Position numbers and translations under genes: made by a program. Source: Streptomyces rimosus (GTDB lineage Bacteria > Actinomycetota > Actinomycetes > Streptomycetales > Streptomycetaceae). Taken from it: a DNA stretch of 64,000 nucleotides. The notes beneath the pieces were generated by a model. The model was not told where the DNA came from and did not search any database. It saw only the letters and a list, made by a program, of their open reading frames with translations. Shown one piece after another: positions 8,151 through 19,202 of the stretch. The stretch covers positions 3,782,001-3,846,000 of the forward strand of contig NZ_CP023688.1 of NCBI RefSeq assembly GCF_008704655.1, given 5' to 3'. Position 1 is the stretch's first letter, and every line of letters starts with the position of its first letter.

Positions 8151-8554
8151 CGGGCCGGGCGCTCCTGGCGCCGTACGGCGTCCTCGGTGACGGGCGTGAA
8201 GAGGTTGACCAGGTTGCCGTCGGGGTCCCGCAGGAGCAGGGAGCGGTTGCCCCACGGCATGGTCGTCGGCTGCTGGACGAAGGTGTGGCCGAGGTCGGTC
8301 AGGCGACGGTGTTCCGCGTCCACGTCCGGGACGCGGAACTCGATGATCACCGAGTGGTTGGCGGCGGCCCGCGCGATGTCCTCCCCGAACAAGGCCACCG
8401 TGCGGCTGCCGGCGATCGCCAGCGTGCCGGACGGCGTGACGCATTCGGCGAATTCCGGGGTGGCCCACTCGGCCCGTACGCCGGTGACGTGCTCGTAGAA
8501 CCCGACGAGGCGGGCGACGTCGTCGGTGATCATGCGGAGGGAGACGAGGTTCAT
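8132..8554 (-). CDS. VOC-superfamily (glyoxalase/bleomycin-resistance-like) protein
   Basis: A 140-residue single-chain VOC protein with two beta-alpha-beta-beta-beta modules. These run from [26 protein letters not shown] to the closing [17 protein letters not shown] strand. Such proteins form dimers that bind a metal for isomerase, dioxygenase or drug-binding activity; the substrate is not evident. It is divergent from a WYL regulator with a perfect inverted repeat in between, so that regulator is its likely controller. The C-terminus overlaps the citrate synthase gene convergently by 19 bp. Confidence 0.85.
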   Translation of the reverse strand: MNLVSLRMITDDVARLVGFYEHVTGVRAEWATPEFAECVTPSGTLAIAGSRTVALFGEDIARAAANHSVIIEFRVPDVDAEHRRLTDLGHTFVQQPTTMPWGNRSLLLRDPDGNLVNLFTPVTEDAVRRQERPARYAGAV

Positions 8555-8614
8555 GGTGCGGCTTTCTGGCGTAGGGAAATGCGCCCGGATCTGCGGGCTC
8601 CGCTCACGCTAGGA

Positions 8615-8645
8615 CCCATACCGGACAGATTCCGCCCGGTATGGG
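8615..8645. promoter_or_regulatory. perfect inverted repeat, candidate WYL-regulator operator
   Basis: Arms CCCATACCGG (8615-8624) and CCGGTATGGG (8636-8645) are exact complements around an 11-nt centre. The site lies between the divergent VOC and WYL starts and ends only 15 bp before the WYL GTG. Confidence 0.6.
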
Positions 8646-8660
8646 CGTCACACTTTCCGG

Positions 8661-9659
8661 GTGACCACTTCGACCACCGCCCGGGTGCTCGCCCTGCTGG
8701 AGATCCTCCAGGGCGGCGGCGTCCGTACCGTTCCCGAGCTGGCCGCCCGCCTCGGCGTCGACGAGCGCACCGTCCGCCGCTACGTCGGCCACCTGCTGGA
8801 CCTGGACATCCCCGTCGACGCGGTGCGGGGCCGCTACGGCGGCTACCGGCTCGCCCCCGGCTACCGGATGCCGCCGCTGATGCTCACCGACGAGGAAGCC
8901 CTTGCCGTGCTGCTCGGCCTGCTCGCGGGGCAGCGCGGCGGGCCGGGCGCCGCCTCCGCGGCGGCCGGTGAGAGTGCCGCTGCGAAGGTGCGGCGGGTGC
9001 TGCCGGTGGCTCTGCGGCAGCGGCTGGAAGCGCTGCTGGAGACGGCCGACTTCACCGAGCGGCCCCGTCCCGCGGCCCCGCCGGAGGCGGCGGTGCTGCT
9101 CGAACTCGCCGAAGCCGTACGCAAGCGGCGGCCGGTGGCGTTCGCGTACACCGACCGCAAGGGCGACGGCAGCGCCCGCACGGTCCTGCCGTACGGTCTC
9201 GTGGCGCACTCCGGGCGGTGGTACCTGACCGGGGCCGGACGGGACGGCGGGGAGATGCGGATCTTCCGGCTGGACCGGATCGCCTCCGTCCGCGTGCTGT
9301 CCGGTTCGTTCGAGATCCCGGACGGTTTCGACCCGGCGGCGACCGTCCTCGACCATCTCGCCCGTACGCCGTGGAAACACGACGTGTCGCTGCGCGTCCG
9401 CGGCACCGTCGAGCACCTTCACGACCACCTCCCGGCCGGGATCGCCGCCCTGTCCCACGACGAGCCCGACCCGTCCGATGACGAGCCCGGATGGGTCCGC
9501 GTCCGCATCCGGGCCGAGCGGCTGGACTGGATTCCGCCCGTACTGGCCGCGCTGGACCGCCCGTTCGTCATCGAGCGCCCGGCCGCCCTGCGCGACCTGG
9601 TGCGTGCGCTGGCCCGGCGCCTCGGCTCGTACGCGGACGCTGACGACCCGTCCCGCTGA
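8661..9659 (+). CDS. HTH-WYL transcriptional regulator (YafY type)
   Basis: A 332-residue regulator. The DeoR-like helix-turn-helix spans about residues 5-60 (TVPELAARLGVDERTVRRYVGHL). It is followed by the linker VRGRYGGYRLAPGYRMPPLMLTDEEALAVLLGLLAG and a WYL domain containing LVAHSGRWYLTGAGRDGGEMRIFRLDRI. WYL domains sense small ligands or nucleic acids. The start is the GTG at 8661. It is divergent from the VOC gene and probably controls it and itself through the palindrome at 8615-8645. Confidence 0.9.
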   Translation: MTTSTTARVLALLEILQGGGVRTVPELAARLGVDERTVRRYVGHLLDLDIPVDAVRGRYGGYRLAPGYRMPPLMLTDEEALAVLLGLLAGQRGGPGAASAAAGESAAAKVRRVLPVALRQRLEALLETADFTERPRPAAPPEAAVLLELAEAVRKRRPVAFAYTDRKGDGSARTVLPYGLVAHSGRWYLTGAGRDGGEMRIFRLDRIASVRVLSGSFEIPDGFDPAATVLDHLARTPWKHDVSLRVRGTVEHLHDHLPAGIAALSHDEPDPSDDEPGWVRVRIRAERLDWIPPVLAALDRPFVIERPAALRDLVRALARRLGSYADADDPSR

Positions 9660-9665
9660 GCCCCC

Positions 9666-10292
9666 TCAGCCCCCGTTCAGCACGGTGTCCAGGATGTGCG
9701 CCCACTGTGTCACCACGCGGTCGCGGCGGGGCTTGTCGTCGGTGAGGAGCGTGGCGAGGCCGAGGCCGCGGGACATGTCGAGGAGGCCCTGTACGGTCTC
9801 GCGGACGCCGGGGACCGCCTCGTCGGCGCCCAGCAGGGCGACCGCCGTGCGGTGCGCCTCGCGGCCCACCCGGGCCTCCAGGGCGGTGACCCGCTCGCGC
9901 AGCGGCTCCTCGTCGGAAGCGGCCACCCACAGATGCAGGGCGGCGCGGAAAAGAGGACCCGTATAGAGGCCGACGATCTCCTCGACGACGATACGGGTGC
10001 GTGCCGACGATCCGGTGGGCGGCAGGTCGTTCGCCACCGCCTTGAGCGCGCTCTGCCGCATCTCCGCGACATGCTCGACGGCGGCCGTGAACAGGTCCTC
10101 GCGGGTACGGAAATGGTGCTGGGCGGCCCCCCGCGAGACGCCCGCGCGCTCCGCGACGACGGAGACCGTACTGCCGCTCCAGCCCCGCTCGGCGAGGCAG
10201 GAGACGGCCGCTTCCAGCAGGGCGCGGCGGGTGGCGCGGCTGCGTTCCTGCTGCGGCTCCTTGGCGGCGCGGGAGGAGGTCACCGTACCCAT
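9666..10292 (-). CDS. TetR-family regulator of the acyl-CoA catabolic operon
   Basis: A 208-residue TetR regulator. Its N-terminal helix-turn-helix reads SVVAERAGVSRGAAQHHFRTREDLF. The ligand-binding C-terminus has the tryptophan-containing ALHLWVAASDEE helix. It is the last gene of the minus-strand operon: its start overlaps the end of the hydratase gene by 13 bp, so it is translationally coupled. In Pseudomonas the analogous cluster carries the TetR regulator AtuR. An acyl-CoA or terpenoid-CoA is the likely inducer, by inference. Confidence 0.88.
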   Translation of the reverse strand: MGTVTSSRAAKEPQQERSRATRRALLEAAVSCLAERGWSGSTVSVVAERAGVSRGAAQHHFRTREDLFTAAVEHVAEMRQSALKAVANDLPPTGSSARTRIVVEEIVGLYTGPLFRAALHLWVAASDEEPLRERVTALEARVGREAHRTAVALLGADEAVPGVRETVQGLLDMSRGLGLATLLTDDKPRRDRVVTQWAHILDTVLNGG

Positions 10293-11071
10293 GACGGTTC
10301 CCGGCGCTGGAGGAAGGCGGTCATGCCCTCGCGGGCCTCGTCGGAGGCGAAGAGGCGGGCCGAGGTCTCGGCGAGGGCCGCGGTGTCGCGGTCGAAGGCC
10401 CGCAGGACTTCGGCGGTGACCAGGGCCTTGGACTCCGCCAGGCCCTGCGGGGAGCCCTTGCGCAGCCCGGCCAGCACCGGTTCGAGGGCCGCGTCGGGAT
10501 CGTCGGCGGCCATCGTCACCAGGCCGGTGCGGGCCGCTTCGGCGGCGTCGAAGCGCTCGCCGGTCAGGTAGTAGCGGGACGCGGCCCGCGGGTCCATACG
10601 GGGCAGCAGCGGCATGGAGATCACGGCGGGGGCGAGGCCGAGGCGGGCCTCGGTGAAGGCGAACGTGGCGCCGGGGCCCGCCACCGACAGGTCGCAGGCG
10701 CCGAGGAGGCCGAGGCCGCCCGCGCGTACATGGCCGGTGACCCTGGCGACGACCGGCTTGGGGAGTTCGATGATCGTCCGCAGCAGGCGGGCGAGGCCGA
10801 GCGGGCCGGAGGCCGCGGCTGCCGCGGGGTCCGTGGCCTCCGTCAGGTCCGCTCCCGCGCAGAACGTCGTCCCGGTGTGGGTGAGCAGCACGGCGCGGGT
10901 GCCGGCGGACCCGGCCGCCTCTGCCAGCGCCTCGTGGAGCTCGCCCACCAGGCGCCGGGAGAGCGCGTTGCGGTTGCGTGGGGAGTCGAGGGTGAGGACG
11001 GTGACGCCCCGGTCGTGGGCGCGCCGTACCAGCGGTCCGTCCGGGGTGGCGTCCGGTGTGGCGTCGGTCAT
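10280..11071 (-). CDS. enoyl-CoA hydratase, methylglutaconyl/isohexenylglutaconyl-CoA type
   Basis: A 263-residue crotonase-fold enzyme. The acyl-CoA oxyanion segment TTFCAGADLTEA lies near residue 75. The region GHVRAGGLGLLGACDLSVA followed by FAFTEARLGLAPAVISMPLL resembles the LiuC/AtuE subgroup (from memory of that family): it lacks the first classical catalytic Glu but keeps the TE-x-RLGL motif. It would hydrate the carboxylated unsaturated CoA ester made by the neighbouring carboxylase. The ATG at 11071 shares an ATGA overlap with the ligase stop. Confidence 0.85.
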   Translation of the reverse strand: MTDATPDATPDGPLVRRAHDRGVTVLTLDSPRNRNALSRRLVGELHEALAEAAGSAGTRAVLLTHTGTTFCAGADLTEATDPAAAAASGPLGLARLLRTIIELPKPVVARVTGHVRAGGLGLLGACDLSVAGPGATFAFTEARLGLAPAVISMPLLPRMDPRAASRYYLTGERFDAAEAARTGLVTMAADDPDAALEPVLAGLRKGSPQGLAESKALVTAEVLRAFDRDTAALAETSARLFASDEAREGMTAFLQRREPSWVR

Positions 11072-12660
11072 GAGGCCGTGGAACTCCTTTCCCTGGCGCG
11101 CAGTTCGCGCCGCAGGATCTTGCCGGTGGCGGCGCGGGGCACGAGGTCCGTGAACTCCACCCGCCGTACCTTCTTGTACGGGGCGACCCGCCCGGCAACG
11201 TACGCGATGACGTCCTCCTCGGTGAGCCGGGCCCCCGCCCCGCCGCGCTGCCGTACGACATACGCCTTGGGTATCTCGTTGCCGTCCGCGTCGGTGACGC
11301 CGATCACCGCGGCGTCCGCGATGCCTTCGTGGGCGAGCAGCACCGCTTCGAGGTCGGCCGGCGCGACCTGGTAGCCCTTGTATTTGATCAGCTCTTTGAC
11401 CCGGTCGACGACGTGCAGCCAGCCGTCCGCGTCCACCTGCCCGATGTCGCCGGTGTGCAGCCAGCCGTCCGCGTCGATCATCGCGTCGGTCTCCGCGGGC
11501 CGCCCGAGGTAGCCCTTCATCACCTGCGGGCCGCGGATCCAGATCTCGCCGCTCTCGCCGGTGCCGAGGTCCTTGTCCGCGTCCAGGCAGCGGATGCGCA
11601 TCTCGGTGCCCGGCAGCAGCTTGCCGACGGTGCCGGGCGGCGCGTCGGCGGCGCCCAGCGGCACGATGTGGGTGCCGGGCGACAGTTCGGTCATGCCGTA
11701 CGCCTGCATGACGGGCGGGATGCCCAGGCGCCGGGCGCAGGCGTCGGCGAGCCGGGCGTCCAGCGGGGCGGCGGCGCTGACGAGGTAGTCGAGCGAGGAC
11801 AGGTCGTACTGGGTGACGGCCGGGTGCTTGGCGAGGGCCAGCACGATGGGCGGGGCCACGTACACCGCGTTGATCCGGTACTTCTCGATGGTGCGCAGGA
11901 AGTGTTCGAGGTCGAAGCGGGGCAGCACGACGACGGTGGAGCCGTTGCGCAGCGGGGAGTTGATCAGGGCGGTGAGGCCGTAGATGTGGAAGAACGGCAG
12001 TACGGCCAGCACGCGGTCGCCGGGGCCGCTGCCGACCAGCCGGTTGAGCTGGGCGAGGTTGGTGGCGATGTTGCGGTGGGTGAGCATCACGCCCTTCGGG
12101 GTGCCGGTGGTGCCGGAGGAGTAGGGCAGCACGGCCACGTCGTGCGCGGGGTCGATGCGGACGGCCGGTTCGGGCGCGGTGGAGGCGATCATGTCGCGTA
12201 CGGAGCGGTGGCCCACGGCGCCGTCGCAGACGAACACCTCCGTGATGCCGCCCGTCTGCTCGGCGGCGCTGCGGGCGGTCTCCAGCAGCGGGGCGACGGT
12301 GACGATCCAGTTGGCGCCGGAGTCGCGCAGCTGCTGGGCGAACTCGCCCGATGTGCACAGGGGGTGCACGGTGGTGACGGCGGCGCCGCAGCGCGAGGCG
12401 GCGTAGAAGACGGCCGGGTAGGCGATGGTGTTGGGGCTGTGCAGCGCGAGCACGTCGCCGGGCAGGACGCCCGCGTCGGCCAGGGCCGCGGCGATCCGGC
12501 GGCTGGCGCCGTCGAGTTCGGCGTAGCTGAGCGTGGTGCCGTCCTGGCCGTCGATCAGCGCGGGCAGGGCGGCGTGCTCGGTGGCCGACCGGCCCAGTAC
12601 GGCTTCGTGGATCGGCAGGTCGACGGGCGCGACATCGGCGTACTGACTGTGAAAGACCAT
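11068..12660 (-). CDS. acyl-CoA synthetase (4-coumarate:CoA ligase-like)
   Basis: A 530-residue ANL-superfamily ligase that activates a carboxylic acid to its CoA thioester via an acyl-AMP. Motifs in order: P-loop LPYSSGTTGTPKGVMLTHRN (A3), MQAYGMTELSPGTH (A5), TGDIGQVDADGWLHVVDRVKELIKYKGYQVAP (A7-A8) and the C-terminal catalytic Lys in PRAATGKILRRELR. The start at 12660 is preferred over the ATG two codons upstream because GAGGGG then sits 6 nt away. Broad aryl, fatty or terpenoid acids are all possible substrates. Confidence 0.9.
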   Translation of the reverse strand: MVFHSQYADVAPVDLPIHEAVLGRSATEHAALPALIDGQDGTTLSYAELDGASRRIAAALADAGVLPGDVLALHSPNTIAYPAVFYAASRCGAAVTTVHPLCTSGEFAQQLRDSGANWIVTVAPLLETARSAAEQTGGITEVFVCDGAVGHRSVRDMIASTAPEPAVRIDPAHDVAVLPYSSGTTGTPKGVMLTHRNIATNLAQLNRLVGSGPGDRVLAVLPFFHIYGLTALINSPLRNGSTVVVLPRFDLEHFLRTIEKYRINAVYVAPPIVLALAKHPAVTQYDLSSLDYLVSAAAPLDARLADACARRLGIPPVMQAYGMTELSPGTHIVPLGAADAPPGTVGKLLPGTEMRIRCLDADKDLGTGESGEIWIRGPQVMKGYLGRPAETDAMIDADGWLHTGDIGQVDADGWLHVVDRVKELIKYKGYQVAPADLEAVLLAHEGIADAAVIGVTDADGNEIPKAYVVRQRGGAGARLTEEDVIAYVAGRVAPYKKVRRVEFTDLVPRAATGKILRRELRARERSSTAS

Positions 12661-12792
12661 GGCCATCCCCTCAGCAGCGGCGCGCGCCCGGTGCCGGTAC
12701 GGGCCGCGGGCGGGCGCCTGTCCGTGTGCGTGCAGCATCGCGGTTGCCGGTGCGGTTGTCAGTACGGCGACCGCGATGCCGGGCACGGCCGG

Positions 12793-13962
12793 TCAGTACG
12801 ACTTCGGGAGCCCGAGGCTCTGGTGGGAGACGTAGTTGAGGATCATCTCCCGGCTGACCGGCGCGATCCGTGCCACGCGGGCCGCGGTGATCAGGGACGC
12901 GAGGCCGTACTCGTGGGTCAGGCCGTTGCCGCCGAGGGTGTGCACCGCCTGGTCCACGGCCCTGACCGCCGCCTCGGCCGCCGCGTATTTGGCCATGTTG
13001 GCGGCCTCGCCCGCGCCCATGTCGTCGCCCGCGTCATAGAGGTGGGCGGCCTTCTGCATCATCAGGCGGGCGAGTTCCAGCTCGATGTGCACCTGGGCGA
13101 GGGGGTGGGCGATGGCCTGGTGGGCGCCGATGGGCGCCTTCCAGACCTGGCGGGTACGGGCGTAGTCGACGGCCCGCTCGACCGCGTACCGGCCCATGCC
13201 GAGGGCGAAGGCGGCGGTCATGATGCGCTCGGGGTTGAGCCCGGCGAAGAGCTGGAGCAGCCCCGCGTCCTCCTCGCCCACCAGCGCCTCCGCGGGCAGC
13301 CGTACATCGTCCAGCGTCAGCTCGAACTGCTTCTCCGGCGCCCCCAGCTCCATGGATATCCGACTGCGCCCGAATCCGGGGGCGTCGCGCGGGACGATGA
13401 ACAGACAGGGCTTGAGCTTGCCGGTACGGGCGTCCTCGGTGCGGCCGACGATCAGCGTGGCCTCGGCGATGTCCACGCCCGAGATGAAGACCTTGCGCCC
13501 GTTGAGGACCCACTCGCCGGTGGCCGGGTCGCGGCGGGCCGTGGTGGTGATGCGGTGGGAGTTGGAGCCGGCGTCCGGTTCGGTGATGCCGAAGGCCATC
13601 GTGCGTGAGCCGTCGGCGAGGCCGGGCAGCCAGGCGCGCTTCTGCTCCTCCGTACCGAAGCGGGCGATGACCGTGCCGCAGATGGCGGGCGAGACGACGA
13701 GCATGAGCAGCGGGCAGCCGGCCGCGCCCAGCTCCTCCAGCACGATGGAGAGTTCGGCGATGCCGCCGCCTCCGCCGCCGTACTCCTCGGGCAGGTTCAC
13801 CCCCAGGTAGCCCAGCTTGGCGGCCTCGGTCCACAGCTCGTCGGTGTGCTTGCCCTCGGCGACGACGCGGGTGAAGTACTCGCGTCCGTAGCGCTTGCCG
13901 AGTGCGGCGACGGAGGCGCGGAGGGCGCGGTGTTCCTCGGTTTCGATCACGGGGGTGCTCAC
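12793..13962 (-). CDS. acyl-CoA dehydrogenase
   Basis: A 389-residue FAD acyl-CoA dehydrogenase. Visible are MAFGITEPDAGSNSHRI (FAD/substrate motif), the KVFISGVDIAEATLIVGRT barrel, and the C-terminal TLGGNGLTHEYGLASLITAARVARIAPVSREMILN helix, where the catalytic base and quinone-side contacts lie. In this operon it would introduce the alpha-beta double bond before carboxylation (AtuD- or LiuA-like role). The GTG at 13962 is chosen because GAAGGAG stands five bases before it. An ATG ten codons upstream would overlap the carboxylase stop and has no ribosome site. Confidence 0.9.
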   Translation of the reverse strand: MSTPVIETEEHRALRASVAALGKRYGREYFTRVVAEGKHTDELWTEAAKLGYLGVNLPEEYGGGGGGIAELSIVLEELGAAGCPLLMLVVSPAICGTVIARFGTEEQKRAWLPGLADGSRTMAFGITEPDAGSNSHRITTTARRDPATGEWVLNGRKVFISGVDIAEATLIVGRTEDARTGKLKPCLFIVPRDAPGFGRSRISMELGAPEKQFELTLDDVRLPAEALVGEEDAGLLQLFAGLNPERIMTAAFALGMGRYAVERAVDYARTRQVWKAPIGAHQAIAHPLAQVHIELELARLMMQKAAHLYDAGDDMGAGEAANMAKYAAAEAAVRAVDQAVHTLGGNGLTHEYGLASLITAARVARIAPVSREMILNYVSHQSLGLPKSY

Positions 13963-13988
13963 GGGGACTCCTTCGAGGGGGAGCGCCG

Positions 13989-15887
13989 TCATACGGTGAC
14001 GACGGCCAGCGGCGTGCCCACCTCGACCTGCTGGCCGGCCTTGACGTGCAGGGCGGTCAGCGTGCCGGAGGCGGGTGCGGTGATCTTGTGTTCCATCTTC
14101 ATGGCTTCGAGCCAGAGCAGCGGGGCACCGGCCTCGACGCGGTCGCCCTCGGCCAGGCCGTCGGCCACCCGGACGACCGTGCCGGGCATGGGGGCGAGCA
14201 GCGAGCCGGGTTCGGTGCGGGCGCCGGGGTCGGGGAAGCGGGGCAGGGCGGTGAGGGTACGGGAGCCGGCGGCGGAGTCGACGTAGATCTGGTCGCCGTG
14301 GCGGGCGACGGTGAACTCGCGCCGTACGCCGTCCGCTTCAAGGACGACCCGGCCGGGGGCGGACCGGACGAGCCGTACGCCGGGGAAGTCTTCGGCGTGC
14401 AGCCCGTCGCGGCCCAGCCGGTAGCGGATCTCGTGCTCGGTGCCGCCGCAGGCGTACGTCTTGGTCTGCGGCTGGGACGGGACGTTGCGGAAGCCGCCGA
14501 AGCGGGACCGGCCGTGCGCGTCGGCGAGGGCGGCAGCCAGCGCGCACAGGCCGGTGGCCGTGGCGTCGGGCGCCGTCGTGAGGGCGTCGAGGTTGCGGTC
14601 GTAGAAGCCGGTGTCCAGGCCGGTGGCGGTGGCGAACTCGGGGTGGCGCAGGGACCGCACGAGCAGGTCGCGGTTGGTGACCGGGCCGTGCACACGGGCC
14701 CGTTCCAGCGCGCCCGCCAGCTTGCGTACGGCCTCGGCGCGGCTCGGCGCCCAGGCGATGACCTTGGCCAGCATCGGGTCGTAGTGGACGCCGATGACGC
14801 CGCCGTCGGCCACGCCCGAGTCGAGCCGGACGCCATCGGGCACGGACAGGCGGTGCAGCGTGCCGGTCTGCGGCTGCCAGCCCGCCGCCGGGTCCTCCGC
14901 GTACAGCCGGGCCTCCACGGAGTGGCCGCGCGGCTCGGGCGGCTCCTCCGCCAGCGCCTCCCCTTCGGCCACCCGCAATTGCAGGGCGACGAGATCGACG
15001 CCGTACACGGCCTCGGTGACCGGGTGCTCGACCTGGAGGCGGGTGTTCATCTCCAGGAAGTGGGCGTGGCCGGTGGCGGAGACCAGGAATTCGACGGTGC
15101 CCGCGCCGCGGTAGCCGATGGTGCGGGCGGCGTCGGCGGCGGCCGTGTGCAGGGTGGCCCGCAGTTCGTCGGAGAGGCCGGGTGCGGGGGCCTCCTCGAT
15201 GACCTTCTGGTGGCGGCGCTGGAGGGAGCAGTCGCGGGTGCCGAGCGTCCAGACCGTGCCGTGCGCGTCAGCGAGGACCTGCACCTCGACGTGGCGCCCG
15301 CCGACGACGTACGGCTCGGCGAAGACCTCGCCGTCCCCGAACGCCGACGCGGCCTCGGCCCGCGCCGCCGCCAGCTCCCCCGACAGGTCCGCCAGGTCCC
15401 GTACGACCCGCATGCCGCGCCCGCCGCCGCCCGCCGCCGCCTTCACCAGCAGCGGCAGATCGGCGTCCGTGGCACGGTCCGGGTCGACCGGGGCGAGCAG
15501 CGGCACCCCGGCCGCCGCCATCAGCTCCTTGGCGCGCGTCTTGGACGCCATCGCCTCGATCGCGGCGGGCGGCGGGCCGACCCAGGTCAGGCCCGCGTCG
15601 GCGACGGCCGCGGCGAATCCGGCGTTCTCGGAGAGGAAGCCGTAGCCGGGATGGACCGCGTCGGCTCCGGCGACGTGCGCGGCCTTCACGATCAGGTCGC
15701 CGCGCAGATAGGTGTCGGCCGGGGCGCTGCCCGGGAGGCGTACGGCGGCGTCGGCCTCGCGGACGTGCGGCGCGTCGGCGTCCGCATCGGAGTACACGGC
15801 CACCGTCGCGATGCCCAGCTCCCGGCAGGTGCGGAAGATCCGGCGGGCGATCTCGCCACGGTTGGCGACGAGGAGGGAAGAGATCAC
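13989..15887 (-). CDS. acyl-CoA carboxylase alpha subunit (biotin carboxylase + carrier)
   Basis: A 632-residue protein. The biotin carboxylase domain (residues 1 to about 450) begins VISSLLVANRGEIARRIFRTC. It has the ATP glycine loop AAAGGGGRGMRVV, EVQVLADAHGTVW and HFLEMNTRLQVEHPVTE. A variable middle precedes the biotin carrier domain with EAMKMEH, biotinyl-Lys at residue 597. It carboxylates biotin for the adjacent carboxyltransferase. The GTG at 15887 has GAGGA upstream and sits seven bases after the carboxyltransferase stop. The partner and context suggest a methylcrotonyl- or geranyl-CoA-type substrate rather than acetyl- or propionyl-CoA. Confidence 0.92.
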   Translation of the reverse strand: MISSLLVANRGEIARRIFRTCRELGIATVAVYSDADADAPHVREADAAVRLPGSAPADTYLRGDLIVKAAHVAGADAVHPGYGFLSENAGFAAAVADAGLTWVGPPPAAIEAMASKTRAKELMAAAGVPLLAPVDPDRATDADLPLLVKAAAGGGGRGMRVVRDLADLSGELAAARAEAASAFGDGEVFAEPYVVGGRHVEVQVLADAHGTVWTLGTRDCSLQRRHQKVIEEAPAPGLSDELRATLHTAAADAARTIGYRGAGTVEFLVSATGHAHFLEMNTRLQVEHPVTEAVYGVDLVALQLRVAEGEALAEEPPEPRGHSVEARLYAEDPAAGWQPQTGTLHRLSVPDGVRLDSGVADGGVIGVHYDPMLAKVIAWAPSRAEAVRKLAGALERARVHGPVTNRDLLVRSLRHPEFATATGLDTGFYDRNLDALTTAPDATATGLCALAAALADAHGRSRFGGFRNVPSQPQTKTYACGGTEHEIRYRLGRDGLHAEDFPGVRLVRSAPGRVVLEADGVRREFTVARHGDQIYVDSAAGSRTLTALPRFPDPGARTEPGSLLAPMPGTVVRVADGLAEGDRVEAGAPLLWLEAMKMEHKITAPASGTLTALHVKAGQQVEVGTPLAVVTV

Positions 15888-15894
15888 GGGTTCC

Positions 15895-17489
<1,595 letters not shown>

Positions 17490-17493
<4 letters not shown>

Positions 17494-19202
17494 CGCAGTA
17501 CCTCCGGTATGTCCAGGTGGCGGGCGCGCAGCCACTCCCCCACGGCCTTGGCCTGCGGGTCGAAGCGGGCCTGCGCGGCGACGCCCGCGCCGAGCAGGCC
17601 GTCGATCACGAAGTTCAGGGAGCGCAGGTTGGGCAGGACGTGGCGGGTGACGGGCAGGTCCGCCGTCTCCGGGAGGAGTTCGCGCAGCCGGTCGGCGGTC
17701 AGCTCGTGGGCCAGCCAGCGCCAGGCCGCGTCCGTACGGGCCCAGACGCCGACGTTGGCGGAACCGCCCTTGTCGCCGCTGCGGGCACCGGCCACCAGGC
17801 CGAGCGGGGCGCGGCGCGTCCGGCCGTCGTGGGCGAGGGGTTCGGGGAGCGGGGGTTCGGCGAGTGGTGTCGGCTCGCGGGTTTCCACAGGCGGGGACAG
17901 TTCGGTGCGGCTGCCGTCCGGGAGTACGGCGGTGTGCGGTACGTCCGCGGCGGCCACGTACTCCGCCTCGAAGACCCCGTACGGCTCGCCCTTGCCCGGC
18001 GGCGCCGTGACGTGGAAGCCGGGGATGCTCCCGAGCGCCAGCTCGACGGCGGCCCCGCTGACCACCCGGCCCACCGCGTCCTGGTCGGCGTCCCGCACCA
18101 CCAGCCGCAGCAGGGCGCTCGCCTCCTCCTGGACGGCGGCGTCGGGGTGGTCGGTCCGGGCCAGCGTCCATTCCACGCCCGCCGGGCGGCGCTCGGCCGC
18201 GTCGAACGCCGCTTCCATCTGCTCCCGTACGAGGGCGGCCTTCGCCTCGATGTCCAGGCCGGTCAGCACGAACGTGACCGCGTTGCGCCAGCCGCCCAGG
18301 CGGGTCAGGCCCACCTTCAGCGTCGGCGGCGGGGCCTCGCCGCGCACACCGTCGATACGCACCCGGTCGGTGCCGTCCTGGGTCAGCCGTACGGTGTCCA
18401 GCCGCGCGGTCACGTCCGGGCCCGCGTAGCGCGCGCCGGCCGTCTCGTACAGCAGCTGGGCGGTGACGGTGCCGACGGTCACCGCGCCGCCCGTACCCGG
18501 GTGCTTGGTGATCACCGAGGAGCCGTCGGCGGCGATCTCGGCGAGGGGGAAGCCGGGATGGCGCAGGGCGTCGGCGTCGTGGGCGGCGAAGAACGCGTAG
18601 TTGCCGCCGGTGGCCTGGGTGCCGCACTCCAGGACATGGCCCGCGACGACCGCGCCCGCCAGCCGGTCGTGGTCCGTGGGCGCCCAGCCGAAGTGGGCCG
18701 CCGCGGCCCCGCTGACCAGGGCGGCGTCCGTGACCCGGCCGGTCACCACCACCTCGGCACCGGCCCGCAGACACGCGGCGATGCCCGCGCCGCCCAGATA
18801 GGCGTTGGCGGTCAGCACGCCCGCGCGCCCGGCGTAGCGGGCCATGAGGTCGTCGCCCTCGACGTGCGCCACCCGTACGGGGACGCCGACCCGCTCCGCC
18901 AACTCCCTTACGGCCTCGGCCAGCCCGGCGGGGTTGAGACCGCCCGCGTTGGTGACGATCCGCACCCCACGCTCGGCAGCCAGGCCGAGGGTGTCCTCCA
19001 GCTGCCGCAGGAACGTCTTCGCATAGCCGCGCGTGGGGTCCTTGAGGCGATCGCGGCCCAGGATGAGCATGGTCAGTTCGGCGAGGTAGTCGCCGGTGAG
19101 GACGTCGAGCGGGCCGTCGGTGAGCATCTCGCGTACGGCGTCGAAGCGGTCGCCGTAGAAGCCGGAGGCGTTGCCGACGCGCAGCACGTCCCCGCCGGTC
19201 AC
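17490..19202 (-). CDS. AtuA-like (DUF1446) acyclic terpene utilisation protein
   Basis: A 570-residue protein. The N-terminal DUF1446 domain (about residues 5-440) reads LRVGNASGFYGDRFDAVREML, LTGDYLAELTMLILGRD and RIVTNAGGLNPAGL. A C-terminal ferredoxin-fold domain begins LVAGARSGDKGGSANVGVWAR and ends NFVIDGLLGAGVAAQARFDPQAKAVGEWLRARH. This domain pair is the signature of AtuA, encoded first in the Pseudomonas citronellol/geraniol cluster. Its exact chemistry is unsettled. It overlaps its neighbours by 4 bp on both sides (ATGA and GTGA), showing tight coupling with the carboxylase. Confidence 0.85.

Noticed and set aside
5922..8468. 848-codon minus-strand frame antisense to citrate synthase
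   Set aside because: Only its last 231 codons are a real gene (pdxH); the rest is the shadow of the citrate synthase gene.
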